Of a DNA stretch of 64,000 nt, positions 16,931 through 26,391 are shown piece after piece. The stretch comes from Sulfoacidibacillus thermotolerans (GTDB lineage: Bacteria > Bacillota > Bacilli > Alicyclobacillales > SLC66), in assembly GCF_003144315.1 (NCBI RefSeq), contig NZ_MPDK01000002.1, positions 124,001 through 188,000 on the forward strand, given 5' to 3'. Position 1 is the first letter of the stretch, and the number at the start of each line of letters is the position of its first letter. The notes beneath the pieces were generated by a model. That model ran no database searches. It saw only the letters and a program-made list of their open reading frames with translations, and had not been told where the DNA came from. Both the position numbers and the translations under genes were made by a program.

Positions 16931-18478
16931 CTATAAACGTTTAGAAGAAAGCATTTGGTAAATCGCCTCCATATTGAGATGTTGACGAACGATTTCGGCT
17001 AAGCGATCATACGCTGCTTTTCGCACATCTCTCGTGACTACCGTCTGCTCTTTTGCAGTCCATCCCCGGCGCACACGCAAGCGATTAAGCCAAACGGTTC
17101 GAAAGTCGTCATTATGCAAGATTCCATGCAAGTATGTGCCAATCTGACTACCATCTGCCGATTGTGCTCCATCAGCTGAGAGTAAATTTTCACGCTCACT
17201 GTGAGCGAAAGCAAATATCTGCTGAGATCTCATCGATGTTTTCCCCATATGAATTTCATATCCAGTCACAGCAATTCCTGCGTATGGACCTTGCAACTCA
17301 CCTACAACTAATTCCGTGCGCTTTTCATCGGAAATGACCGTATCACAGTCAAACAATTCAAGGCCAGCAATCGCATTTTGACTTGACTCGTGATGATGTG
17401 GGTCACGCACTTGCTGCCCTAACATCTGAAAGCCACCACAAATGCCAAGAACGTATGTACCTTTCTGTACGCGCTCCCTTATTGCTGATGCGAGTCCTGA
17501 TTCCTTTAGCCAACGCAAATCTTCCATTGTATTTTTTGTTCCCGGCAAGATGATCGCATCGACGTGCTGCAGATCGTTCGGATGGTCACAAAAATTCACT
17601 ACGACATCAGGTTCAAGAAAAAGTGGGTCAAAGTCTGTAAAGTTCGCTAAATGGGGGAACGCAATTACAGCAATTTGCAACACCTGCTCTGAAGACGCTT
17701 CAAGGGAGAACTCCCTTGGCATACGATACCGCTCTGATTCTAATCCAAGTGAATCTTCTTCCTCAATTCCCAAGTCTGAAATGTGCGGAATCACACCAAG
17801 TACAGGAACTTTTGCATATTCTTCAAGCAAATGTACCCCCTCTTCAAACAAGGCCGGGTCTCCTCGAAATTTGTTGATGATAACACCCTTTACACGCGCG
17901 CGCTCTTGCGCAGTTAACAGATGTAACGTTCCAACAACAGAAGCAAAAACGCCACCTCGATCGATATCTGCCACAAGCAAAACATCGGCATCCGCCATCA
18001 TCGCAGCTCGCATATTCACAATGTCGCGCGCTTTTAAGTTCATCTCAACGGGACTTCCTGCTCCCTCCATCACAATCACTTCATAGCGCTCTTGTAGAAA
18101 CTGAAAGGATTCCGTCACAGCCGTCCAAAGCTCTTCTTTATTGCTCTGAAAGTAAGTGCGTGCAGACACTGTATCTTTGACTTTCCCTTGCACGATCACC
18201 TGAGAACGCGTAACTCCAGTAGGTTTCAGCAGTACCGGATTCATATGCTCACTTGGTAAAATTCCGGCGGCTTCTGCTTGTACAGCTTGTGCACGGCCAA
18301 TTTCTCGACCAGACGGAGTAACTGCCGAGTTCAATGACATATTTTGCGCTTTAAAAGGAGCTACACGATAACCATCTTGTGCAAGGATACGGCAAAGCGC
18401 TGTACAAAGTGTACTCTTTCCAACGTTTGAAGCCGTTCCAAGCAACATAATGCTTCTTGCCCCCGCCTTGGTTCGCAT
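16931..18478 (-). CDS. cbiP: Adenosylcobyric acid synthase
   Basis: 515 aa (CobQ/CbiP). The N-terminal dethiobiotin-synthetase-like ATPase domain has TASNVGKSTLCTALC, and the motif VAPFKAQNMSLNS is diagnostic. The C-terminal glutamine amidotransferase domain has the nucleophile in GICGGFQMLG (Cys347) and a late His (TYLHGILHND). It amidates the b, d, e and g carboxyls of adenosylcobyrinate diamide using glutamine and ATP. The ATG has GGGGGAG 6 nt upstream. It lies 3 bp after the cbiA stop. Confidence 0.96.
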   Translation of the reverse strand: MRTKAGARSIMLLGTASNVGKSTLCTALCRILAQDGYRVAPFKAQNMSLNSAVTPSGREIGRAQAVQAEAAGILPSEHMNPVLLKPTGVTRSQVIVQGKVKDTVSARTYFQSNKEELWTAVTESFQFLQERYEVIVMEGAGSPVEMNLKARDIVNMRAAMMADADVLLVADIDRGGVFASVVGTLHLLTAQERARVKGVIINKFRGDPALFEEGVHLLEEYAKVPVLGVIPHISDLGIEEEDSLGLESERYRMPREFSLEASSEQVLQIAVIAFPHLANFTDFDPLFLEPDVVVNFCDHPNDLQHVDAIILPGTKNTMEDLRWLKESGLASAIRERVQKGTYVLGICGGFQMLGQQVRDPHHHESSQNAIAGLELFDCDTVISDEKRTELVVGELQGPYAGIAVTGYEIHMGKTSMRSQQIFAFAHSERENLLSADGAQSADGSQIGTYLHGILHNDDFRTVWLNRLRVRRGWTAKEQTVVTRDVRKAAYDRLAEIVRQHLNMEAIYQMLSSKRL

Positions 18479-18481
18479 GAA

Positions 18482-19936
18482 TCACTCCCCCTTAGCGGCA
18501 ACAGTCCGTGTTTTTTGATAAACCGCACAAGCGTGGATAAAGCGCTGGACAACCGCAGGATTTGAAGCGAAGTGCAGATGTGTATAGCCTGCTACAAGTG
18601 TATTTGTAGAGAACCCATCCACCTTTTTCCCGCGCAATCCTTTCACTTCATAAGCGTATGGCGGGGAATCCAGCTCATAGGTGAGAGTTGAATAGTGAAA
18701 TTCATGTCCTTTTACCGTTTCACCCTGTGCCAATAACAAGTGATCGACGAGCGCTGTCGCTTCTCGATACCCTAATGCTGCTAAATTCTCTTGCATCTTA
18801 ACTGTTGCAGGGATAACGCCAACCATCGGATGCCGTTTCCCCGCTCGATCAACAATTTCCTTCGCTAAAAACATGTATCCTCCACACTCTGCAAAGGTCG
18901 GCAATCCACCCTTGATTTTCCCATACAATTGCAACAAAAGTTCTGTACGTGCGCTCAAATCTCCCGCGAATTCTTCAGGAAATCCACCACCGATATAAAG
19001 TCCATCCACATCATCAGGAAGTAAATCCCCCGCAAGTGGAGAGAAATAATGCAAGTCTGCTCCAGCTAACTCTAAGAGTTCTAAGTTTTCCGGGTAATAA
19101 AAATTAAACGCAGCATCTTTAGCAATCGCGATTTTTACTTGTGTTTGTTTTTCCTTTTTAGTAAAAATTACTGCGGAAGGCTCACTGAGCGCCGATGCCC
19201 CTTGCGCAATCTCAAGTAATCGAGCAACGTCTACCGACTCTTCAATACGCTTTGCCAAAAGATCAAACAGTGGGCTGAGTTCCCCCCGTTCAAGAGCTGG
19301 AATTAAGCCTAAATGTCGCTCTGGAATTGCGACGTCTGCCATTTTAGGAAGATATCCGACCGTGGGTACATTGCATTCTTGCTCAATCGCCGTTTGAACG
19401 ATGCGATAATGTCCAATACTTCCCACGCGATTGACAAGGACTCCTGCGATCGGTACGCTCTCAAGCAATTTTTGAAACCCTAGAACAAGCGCCGCAGCAC
19501 TACGTGCCATGCCACTTGCATCAATCACTAAAATGATAGGCGACTGCAACAAAAGGGCAAGCTCCGCACTGCTCCCGACATTCTCTTTGACATCACGCCC
19601 ATCATAGAGCCCCATAACCCCTTCAATGACAGACAGATCTGCATCCGCACTCGCACGCCAAAAAATTTCACGCACGCCGTCTTCGCCTACCATAAATCGG
19701 TCTAAATTGCGCGCAGGTCTATGGGTTACAGCCGTATGATAACTAGGATCGATATAATCAGGTCCTGCTTTAAACCCTTGTACAGCAAGTCCTCTTTTTC
19801 TGAGCGCAGCGAGTAACCCTAAAGTGAGAGTTGTTTTCCCTACGCCAGAGTGCGTCCCGGCAAGTAACAGCCGCGGTCGCAAAGCCGTCTGGGACGAAAA
19901 CTCAGCCACCGATTGAAGATTTATCTCACGTGACAT
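18482..19936 (-). CDS. cbiA: Cobyrinate a,c-diamide synthase
   Basis: 484 aa from ATG 19936, which has AAGGAGAGG 7 nt upstream; the frame is open further (to 19987) but without a site. ATPase domain GTHSGVGKTTLTLGLL and KAGPDYIDPSYH, then a class I amidotransferase domain with FAECGGYMFLA (Cys351) and a C-terminal FHYSTL and YTHLHFASNP. It amidates the a and c side chains of cobyrinic acid. The start lies inside the last 11 bp of the permease gene, so the two are coupled. Confidence 0.96.
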   Translation of the reverse strand: MSREINLQSVAEFSSQTALRPRLLLAGTHSGVGKTTLTLGLLAALRKRGLAVQGFKAGPDYIDPSYHTAVTHRPARNLDRFMVGEDGVREIFWRASADADLSVIEGVMGLYDGRDVKENVGSSAELALLLQSPIILVIDASGMARSAAALVLGFQKLLESVPIAGVLVNRVGSIGHYRIVQTAIEQECNVPTVGYLPKMADVAIPERHLGLIPALERGELSPLFDLLAKRIEESVDVARLLEIAQGASALSEPSAVIFTKKEKQTQVKIAIAKDAAFNFYYPENLELLELAGADLHYFSPLAGDLLPDDVDGLYIGGGFPEEFAGDLSARTELLLQLYGKIKGGLPTFAECGGYMFLAKEIVDRAGKRHPMVGVIPATVKMQENLAALGYREATALVDHLLLAQGETVKGHEFHYSTLTYELDSPPYAYEVKGLRGKKVDGFSTNTLVAGYTHLHFASNPAVVQRFIHACAVYQKTRTVAAKGE

Positions 19937-21371
19937 GGACAGCCTCTCCTTCGTTCTCCTCTGCAAATGAAACGGCATGCACGACATGTGGCTGTTTTCG
20001 CGGCATCAGCATAAAGACAACCCCTAGTGCGAGCAGAACAAACACTGCGTAATCTGACCAAGGAGAAATCACTTGGGGACTTAGTACCAAAAACGCGATC
20101 AACACAGCCCCTAAATAAAGCGTTGTAAACATCGAGCCCACGCGCATCACGCGGTGCGCGTGCCACGTCATATCTCCAATGTGACGTTTGCGATGCATCT
20201 TCCATAAAAAGATTGACGCCGTCAAACTATCCAACGTAAATTCAAGCGTCAAAAAGAACCCTGCCGCTGAAAGGACAACTGCAAAAAACGTCTCCAAGGA
20301 ACTCGCAAATAACTGCAACATCGTGATCAACCACAAGACGATAAACACAACAAGCGTAGCTACCACAGGCGAGCCTCGCCGATTTAAACGCGCAAATGAC
20401 TGCGGCAGCAAGCGATCGCGCCCCATTGCATAGAGCGCCCGAATCAAAATGTATCCCGTCAACCAGAGCGAACCTGCTGTCGAGGCTAAAATCGGAATCA
20501 AAATCGATTGACGAACGGCCGCGGGCAAAAACGGCGCCAAGTGATTTGTCCACGCCACCATTGGATCTGGTGAATTGGCAAGCGCTACAAGCGGCGTTTC
20601 CCCGATGATCAGTGGAAATAGCACCGCGTAGATCAACAGTGCGACAAAAGCTCCGATAATGCCGCCAAGCCCGGGATCCTGCTTTGGTTTTGCAGATTCT
20701 TCTGATGCGTAACTGTCAATCTCCCAGCCGTCAAGAATCGTCGTTGCAACAATCATCGTAAGCAAAATCCCTGCTACAGGAAACTTCCCTCGCCATACCG
20801 GAAAGTGAGCATGCGGCAACATAAAGGCTCCAAGTCCGGCAAAGACGAGCAAAAACAGCACTTCCACGACCAAAAAGACTTGTGTAATGCGCGCTGTCGG
20901 CCGCGCCCCAGAAAGGAGCGGAACCGACGCAAACAACAGCCAAAATGTGCTGATCGCAAACTCTACCCACACATTGTTTTGCCAGCCCGGATGCAAAAGT
21001 GCAATCGTATACTGCGCAGCCGGAATCACAATCGGGGGCAACGAGGTAAAATATGCAAGAATGATTACCCACCCTTGAAAACGACTCGCTTGAGCGCCCA
21101 TGACGCGCGCAGACCAGTGGTATGACGCGCCAGAATGCGGGAAATGTTGATTGAGTACACGAAAAATAAAAGCAGAGAGGAGAAAGGGGATCGCTACTAA
21201 AACAATGGCCAGCAAACTGTAAATCCCACTATAGGCCACCATCACGCCAGCTGCCGCAGAAATACTAAATGCAGGGCCAACACTCGAAATTGACAAACTA
21301 CTTAGATCAAACAGCGAAAAAGTTTGACGCAATCTATGATGTTCATGCTTTAACTTCGTTTCCAAACCCAC
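19926..21371 (-). CDS. APC-superfamily amino acid/polyamine permease
   Basis: 481 aa, about 12 membrane helices. The first unwound helix region SSLSISSVGPAFSISAAAGV is the substrate-binding motif of the APC family, and PHSGASYHWSARVMG follows helix 2. The C-terminus is short and polar. Its ligand is not readable. It sits between cbiG and cbiA in the cobalamin operon with an 11-bp overlap into cbiA. A role in taking up a cobalamin precursor (threonine or an amino alcohol for the aminopropanol arm) is a guess from position only. Confidence 0.85.
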   Translation of the reverse strand: MGLETKLKHEHHRLRQTFSLFDLSSLSISSVGPAFSISAAAGVMVAYSGIYSLLAIVLVAIPFLLSAFIFRVLNQHFPHSGASYHWSARVMGAQASRFQGWVIILAYFTSLPPIVIPAAQYTIALLHPGWQNNVWVEFAISTFWLLFASVPLLSGARPTARITQVFLVVEVLFLLVFAGLGAFMLPHAHFPVWRGKFPVAGILLTMIVATTILDGWEIDSYASEESAKPKQDPGLGGIIGAFVALLIYAVLFPLIIGETPLVALANSPDPMVAWTNHLAPFLPAAVRQSILIPILASTAGSLWLTGYILIRALYAMGRDRLLPQSFARLNRRGSPVVATLVVFIVLWLITMLQLFASSLETFFAVVLSAAGFFLTLEFTLDSLTASIFLWKMHRKRHIGDMTWHAHRVMRVGSMFTTLYLGAVLIAFLVLSPQVISPWSDYAVFVLLALGVVFMLMPRKQPHVVHAVSFAEENEGEAVHVT

Positions 21372-21418
21372 TCACCCTCCGTCCTTTTCTTCTCTCAGCC
21401 CGAGTTTCTCACATACTT

Positions 21419-22546
21419 TTACGTTGAAGCCGTGAAATTCATACGCTCGTCCTCTTGCATCTCATGTGTAATCAAAGAAACGGAAACAGTGACATTCCCG
21501 GATTTTACTTTTTCTACAATCCAATCAGAAGCTTGCGCAGATAGCCGCGCTGCAGGTTCACTTACGCCATAAGCACCAACATAACGAAAGACTGTATCTG
21601 AAGGATGGGGCAGTTCCACAGTATTTAACTCTTGCGCGGAATAAGTTACGAGCGGCCAATGATATTTTTCACAGACAGCCAATAATCCTGGTTCGTCGGC
21701 TTTTTTGTCAATCGTGGCGAGATTGCGCACACTCTGCCAGGCAAGCCCTCTTTCATGTAAGGTCGCAAGGATCACTTGTTCGATTTCTTGTTCAGATGTA
21801 TTGCGATTGCAACCGATGCCTACCACTAAAACTTTAGGACGATATAAAACAGCAGAAGTAGAAATGATATCCATTAACTGTTGCGAAAGCAGACGATGAG
21901 TGACGATGAGTGCCGCATGAAATGGATGTTCAAGGATCTGTTCAGCCTTTGATAAGACACGAATGTGCTTGGGAAGAGGCTTTTCATAAGTCCACCAATC
22001 GCGTTCCCCTGATTCCTGCACAAACAAAACGGGCTCTTCATTGACAACAGCCGCACTTACCTTTGTAACATTCTCCCATAGATCGATTTTCCAGCCATGT
22101 ACCCTCCCGAGTAAATCCACTGCGATCGTCTCTGAAACGTCAGAGGCAGTTGTAATCACAGGAAGCGCATCAAGCATCTTCGCAACCGTTCGAGTTAATT
22201 CATTGGCTCCGCCCAAATGTCCCGAGAGCACACTGATCGCATAAGTGGCACGATCATCAATCACAACTACAGCCGGATCGGATTTTTTATCTTTTAACAG
22301 CGGAGCAATCATTCTCACCATCGCACCCAGCGAGATGATACTAATTATCCCTTCATACTGTGCAAACAGCGTAGGAAGAAGTTGCATGACTGGTTCTGAA
22401 AACGTCTGAATCGCTACGTTTGCTTCGTCTCCCTGAGCAAATTTTTGCGGATAATACACGTCTACTTCTGTCCATTTGGCTTGCAATCTGCGCGCAATCG
22501 CTGTCCCATGCTTTGTTATTGCGACAATAGCAAACCGTTTAGTCAC
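21419..22546 (-). CDS. cbiG: Cobalt-precorrin-5A hydrolase
   Basis: 375 aa. The N-terminal part has FAIVAITKHGTAIARRLQ and GAMVRMIAPLL; the middle has SVLSGHLGGANELTR and ITTASDVSETIAVDLLG, which are CbiG signatures; the C-terminal CobE-like part has VVGIGCNRNTS and SEPAARLSA. It opens the delta-lactone of cobalt-precorrin-5A and releases acetaldehyde, a step of the anaerobic (early cobalt) route. The GTG start has AGGGAG 9 nt upstream and overlaps cbiF by 8 bp. Confidence 0.95.
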   Translation of the reverse strand: MTKRFAIVAITKHGTAIARRLQAKWTEVDVYYPQKFAQGDEANVAIQTFSEPVMQLLPTLFAQYEGIISIISLGAMVRMIAPLLKDKKSDPAVVVIDDRATYAISVLSGHLGGANELTRTVAKMLDALPVITTASDVSETIAVDLLGRVHGWKIDLWENVTKVSAAVVNEEPVLFVQESGERDWWTYEKPLPKHIRVLSKAEQILEHPFHAALIVTHRLLSQQLMDIISTSAVLYRPKVLVVGIGCNRNTSEQEIEQVILATLHERGLAWQSVRNLATIDKKADEPGLLAVCEKYHWPLVTYSAQELNTVELPHPSDTVFRYVGAYGVSEPAARLSAQASDWIVEKVKSGNVTVSVSLITHEMQEDERMNFTAST

Positions 22547-23330
22547 TCGCAGCCACTCCCTTGCGATAGCGGTGCGTAAATGTCTTATCGTATAATTTTG
22601 AGCGATGTTCCGTAGAACTTAATAACTGAGGATCTAACGCCCATCCTGCGAGAATCATGGCGTGACTAGAAATGTGCGCATCCCCCATCGCGCGCACCAT
22701 ATGGCTAAGTGTAGTGCGGATGATTTTTTGCTCTGGCCATGTCGCTTTTTGTACGATCGCAACGGGTGTTGTTTCCTTCCAGCCGGCTGCAAGTAGTTCC
22801 TCAACAATCGTTTTTGCAAGTGTGGCGGAAAGATAAAAAGCCATCGTGCAATGATGTTCAGCCAGTGACCGCAGTTGTTCACGCGGCGGCATGGGAGTAC
22901 GCCCCTCTACACGCGTCAAAATCACCGTTTGCGTAAGATCAGGGACGGTCAGTTCCGCAGACAGTGCGGCTGCGGCAGCAAATACTGAACTGACCCCCGG
23001 AATAATTTCAAATGCGACTTCTGCTTGTGTAAGCATTGCCATCTGCTCCAAAATAGCCCCATATACAGCTGGATCACCGGTATGTACACGCGCCACGCTC
23101 GCACCATTTTGCACGTGATCAATCATCAGATCTACAATTTGCATCAGATCAAGACCCGCGCTTTTGATGATTGTAGCCTGTGGTTTGGCATTTGCAATAA
23201 GCGCTTCTGATACGAGACTGTCAGTGTAAAGAATGACATCTGCAGTTTGTAAAATGCGCAACCCTTTTACTGTGATGAGTTCTGGATCACCAGGACCTGC
23301 CCCCACGATATACACCTTTGGCTCTAGCAC
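22539..23330 (-). CDS. cbiF: Cobalt-precorrin-4 C11-methyltransferase
   Basis: 263 aa from GTG 23330, which overlaps the cbiL stop (GTGCTAG) and has GGTGGTG 8 nt upstream. The frame is open earlier but would run far into cbiL. SAM-dependent class III methyltransferase: VYIVGAGPGDPELITVKG, VARVHTGDPAVYGAILEQM, IIPGVSSVFAAAAAL and the ELTVPDLTQTVILTR segment typical of CbiF/CobM. It methylates C-11 of the macrocycle. Confidence 0.95.
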   Translation of the reverse strand: MLEPKVYIVGAGPGDPELITVKGLRILQTADVILYTDSLVSEALIANAKPQATIIKSAGLDLMQIVDLMIDHVQNGASVARVHTGDPAVYGAILEQMAMLTQAEVAFEIIPGVSSVFAAAAALSAELTVPDLTQTVILTRVEGRTPMPPREQLRSLAEHHCTMAFYLSATLAKTIVEELLAAGWKETTPVAIVQKATWPEQKIIRTTLSHMVRAMGDAHISSHAMILAGWALDPQLLSSTEHRSKLYDKTFTHRYRKGVAASD

Positions 23331-24055
23331 GTCTTTTTCACCACCATCAACGTTAGATAATTCAGTTCTGCACCCTTTAAATCCAAGACATTGCGCCACA
23401 CAACTTCTTCGCTTGAAGTCACTTTCGTAACAACCATTGCATGTTCGGCTAAATTCATCGATTCAAGCAGAGAAATCATCGGATCGAGAACCTTAGCAAC
23501 TTTTAGAAATACAACACAGTCATGATGTACAAGTTGTGCGCGCATATCTTCCATTCGATCCGTTGCAGGCACAATTGCCACGACTTCATCGCCGTCCGCA
23601 AGCGGTACATCAAGTCTTGCAGCCGCCGCGTTGATAGAAGAAACACCAGGCACAGTAATTATGGTGGTTTCAGGAAGGCGTGATTTTAATCGTCTTGCCA
23701 TGTGAATAAACGTGCTGTAAAGCATTGGATCGCCTTCTGTGACAAAAGCGACGTCGCGCTGCTGCAATAAGTGTGCACACACCTCATCCACGGTGCGATC
23801 CCACTGCGCAGAAAGTTGCTCTTGATCCCTCGTCATCGGAAAAACCAGTCCGAGCATTGTTTTCTCACTTGGATCAACATATAATTCAACGATGTCAAGC
23901 GCATAACTGCGACCCCCCATACGCTTTTTGGGATATGCGATCACTTGACATTGCTTTAAATAGCGAAACGCCTTAATCGTAATCAGTTCTGGATCGCCAG
24001 GACCTACCCCAATTCCATAAAGTGTACCCGTCCTGCCTTCACTCACTGTTGTCAT
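23324..24055 (-). CDS. cbiL: Cobalt-factor II C20-methyltransferase
   Basis: 243 aa, ATG 24055 with AGGAG 7 nt upstream and a 17-bp overlap with cbiET. GTLYGIGVGPGDPELITIKAFR, the cobI/cbiL-specific VIAYPKKRMGGRSYALDI, VAFVTEGDPMLYSTFIHM and VPGVSSINAAAA identify it. It adds the C-20 methyl to cobalt-sirohydrochlorin in the anaerobic pathway. A downstream shift of only 7 bp leads into cbiF. Confidence 0.95.
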   Translation of the reverse strand: MTTVSEGRTGTLYGIGVGPGDPELITIKAFRYLKQCQVIAYPKKRMGGRSYALDIVELYVDPSEKTMLGLVFPMTRDQEQLSAQWDRTVDEVCAHLLQQRDVAFVTEGDPMLYSTFIHMARRLKSRLPETTIITVPGVSSINAAAARLDVPLADGDEVVAIVPATDRMEDMRAQLVHHDCVVFLKVAKVLDPMISLLESMNLAEHAMVVTKVTSSEEVVWRNVLDLKGAELNYLTLMVVKKTC

Positions 24056-25289
24056 CGTCCCTCTCCTCGACCCGTGAACCTGTAATCAAATACACGGGGT
24101 TCATGCCTTCAAATCGCGTCAAGTGTAAGATCGGTTTACTGCGCGATGTTTGCACAAGTGACACAGATACCGCAAACTGCAGTTCGCGTAAGGTCTCATA
24201 AGCTGTCGCCAAAGTTTCAATGGTCACCGCATTTACTACAATCCGACCACCCGCACGCAACCGCGCTGCGCAAAGTTGTAACAATTCGCGAAGCTCTCCT
24301 CCACTGCCGCCAATAAAGACAGCATCAGGATCTTCAAACTGATCAAGTAAAGCTGGCGCGCGTCCAAGTACTGCGACAAAATCCGTTCGAAATTTGACCT
24401 GGTTCGCCTGCAAGTTGGCGAAGTCTTCCTCATTTTTTTCAATCGCATAAACACGCAAATCAGGAGTTTGTAAAATCGCTTCAATCGAAACGGATCCTGT
24501 GCAAGCGCCAATATCCCATAAAACACCACCCGGTTGCAGTTGCAACTCAGCGAGGCTAAGCACACGAATTTCTCGCTTTGTAATCAGGCCGCGATCAGGT
24601 TTTCGCTGTATAAACTGCCCATCGTCAATCCCTAAATGAGTGCGAAAAGGTCGTGTCTTAGGATCTCGTTGCAAAAGCACCACATTTAACTCTGAAAAGG
24701 TTTTTTCAGCCATCTCGGCAAGTTCGTACCAACCAGTTCGCTCATGCTTAGAACCCAGATTTTCAGCTACAAATGCACGATACTCTCTCATCTCATACCG
24801 CATGAGATATTTTGCTATCGCACTTGGCGTATTGGTAGGATCCGTTAGAATTAGGACCTTATCACTCGCATTCACGCGCTGAGCAAGTCCATGCATCGCA
24901 CGTCCATGAAGACTAACCCAACTTGCGTCGCTCCAGCTTTCTTGACAGCGAGCAAAAGCTAGTTGAAGAGAACTTACATACGGGGTAATCGAGACACGCT
25001 CAGGTCCAAACTGTTTAGCCAAGTATGAACCAATACCAAAAAAATTTGGATCCCCGGAAGCGAGGACGACGACTTTACGTCCTTCCCCCTCCTCTTTTAT
25101 ACGTGCAATGAGGTGTGTCAGCGATCCCTTGATTTCAAGCGTTTGCTTTGCAAAATGCGGAAAAAAAGAGAGATGCCGCTGTCCACCAACTAGCAAGTCA
25201 GCGTCCAGAATCTCGGCAATCGTTTCTTCTGGAAGCTGACTTGCCCCGTCATCACCAATTCCCACAACCCGAATCCACTTCTCCTTCAA
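24039..25289 (-). CDS. cbiET: Cobalt-precorrin-7 C5/C15-methyltransferase fusion CbiE-CbiT
   Basis: 416 aa, a fusion of CbiE (about residues 1-200: IRVVGIGDDGASQLP, VVVLASGDPNFFGIGSYL) and CbiT (about 215-416: GLITKREIRVLSLAELQLQPG, VLWDIGACTGSVSIEAIL, AVFIGGSGGELREL). Together these methylate C-5 and C-15 and decarboxylate the acetate side chain. The start is taken as TTG 25289 with GGGAGGGG 6 nt upstream; a GTG at 25316 is also in frame but lies deeper in cbiD. It overlaps cbiD by 38 bp, one of the largest overlaps of the operon. Confidence 0.93.
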   Translation of the reverse strand: MKEKWIRVVGIGDDGASQLPEETIAEILDADLLVGGQRHLSFFPHFAKQTLEIKGSLTHLIARIKEEGEGRKVVVLASGDPNFFGIGSYLAKQFGPERVSITPYVSSLQLAFARCQESWSDASWVSLHGRAMHGLAQRVNASDKVLILTDPTNTPSAIAKYLMRYEMREYRAFVAENLGSKHERTGWYELAEMAEKTFSELNVVLLQRDPKTRPFRTHLGIDDGQFIQRKPDRGLITKREIRVLSLAELQLQPGGVLWDIGACTGSVSIEAILQTPDLRVYAIEKNEEDFANLQANQVKFRTDFVAVLGRAPALLDQFEDPDAVFIGGSGGELRELLQLCAARLRAGGRIVVNAVTIETLATAYETLRELQFAVSVSLVQTSRSKPILHLTRFEGMNPVYLITGSRVEERDDDNSE

Positions 25290-26391
25290 ATGTCGCCCCT
25301 CCCAGTTCCTCTCCACTCATTGTGACAAGTTGCGTCACAATCGTTGCTCCGCCGTCAATCTCTTTAGAAATCTGGCGACAACAGTGAAGACTCAAGTGCG
25401 AAAAAAATTGCGGATATCCCCACTCCAGCATCCAATCTCCCACTTGCATCGCGGTGTTTGCTTGGCGAATTTGCTCACAAAGAGCAGGCGGTACACCACT
25501 TTCATCTGCAACTTGTGCCAAAAAATCAAAATCAACAGGAGCACTTTTCGCATGCACCATCATGACACCTTGTGCAATTTTAGAAAATTTCCCCATCATT
25601 CCAACAAACCGCAAATCGCGAAATCCCTGTTTTTTTGCTTGTTTCGCCGAAAACCCTACAAAATCCCCCATTTCAATAAAGCAGTCTTCTGGTAGCTCTT
25701 TGTATATGCGCATCGCAAATTTTTCGCTTCGTCCGCCTGTGGTCAAAACAACAGCCGTTCGCCCCTGTTCTTTTGCCACGCGCAACCCTTGTACAATACT
25801 TGCTCGATAGGAAGAAGTAGAAAACGGAACGACCGTTCCTCGCGTCCCTAAAATCGAAATGCCCCCGATAATTCCAAGTCGCGCATTGAGCGTCTTTTTT
25901 GCTATCTCTTCACCATCAGGAACAGAGATTACCACGCGCACACCTCGTTTGACGCCATAGGCCTGCATCACATCTTCCACAGCCTGTAAAATCGTGCGCC
26001 GCGGTACAGGATTGATCGCAGCTAGTCCAACCGCAACAGGGAGCCCAGGCTTCGTCACACGCCCCACACCAACGCCGCCGTCCAATTCAATCCCTTGTTT
26101 TTCCGAAAAAGAAACGGTTGCGACAATTTTTGCGCCATGTGTTGCATCAGGATCATCGCCTGCATCTTTAATCGTAGCGGCTGTTGCAAAATATTCGTTA
26201 AAAGCGACATCTTGCAGCGAAAATGTGACAGCATCTCCAATAGGTAATACAGTTTCAACTTCTTCAATCGGTTTTTGTGTGATGAGCATCAGCATAGCTG
26301 CCTTTGCACACGCAGTCGCACAAGCACCTGTCGTGTACCCGTGTCGCAAGGGTCGATCAGGAACTTCAAGCATCTCAGACACGTGCTTCAC
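25252..26391 (-). CDS. cbiD: Cobalt-precorrin-5B C1-methyltransferase
   Basis: 379 aa. LRHGYTTGACATACAKAA at the N-terminus and VVLTTGGRSEKFAMRIY in the middle are CbiD hallmarks. It methylates C-1 using SAM and is specific to the anaerobic pathway, so together with cbiG and cbiX it fixes the route used. GTG 26391 overlaps cbiC by 17 bp; GTG 26382 is an equally possible start (AGGTGA 5-6 nt upstream). Confidence 0.95.
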   Translation of the reverse strand: MKHVSEMLEVPDRPLRHGYTTGACATACAKAAMLMLITQKPIEEVETVLPIGDAVTFSLQDVAFNEYFATAATIKDAGDDPDATHGAKIVATVSFSEKQGIELDGGVGVGRVTKPGLPVAVGLAAINPVPRRTILQAVEDVMQAYGVKRGVRVVISVPDGEEIAKKTLNARLGIIGGISILGTRGTVVPFSTSSYRASIVQGLRVAKEQGRTAVVLTTGGRSEKFAMRIYKELPEDCFIEMGDFVGFSAKQAKKQGFRDLRFVGMMGKFSKIAQGVMMVHAKSAPVDFDFLAQVADESGVPPALCEQIRQANTAMQVGDWMLEWGYPQFFSHLSLHCCRQISKEIDGGATIVTQLVTMSGEELGGATFEGEVDSGCGNW

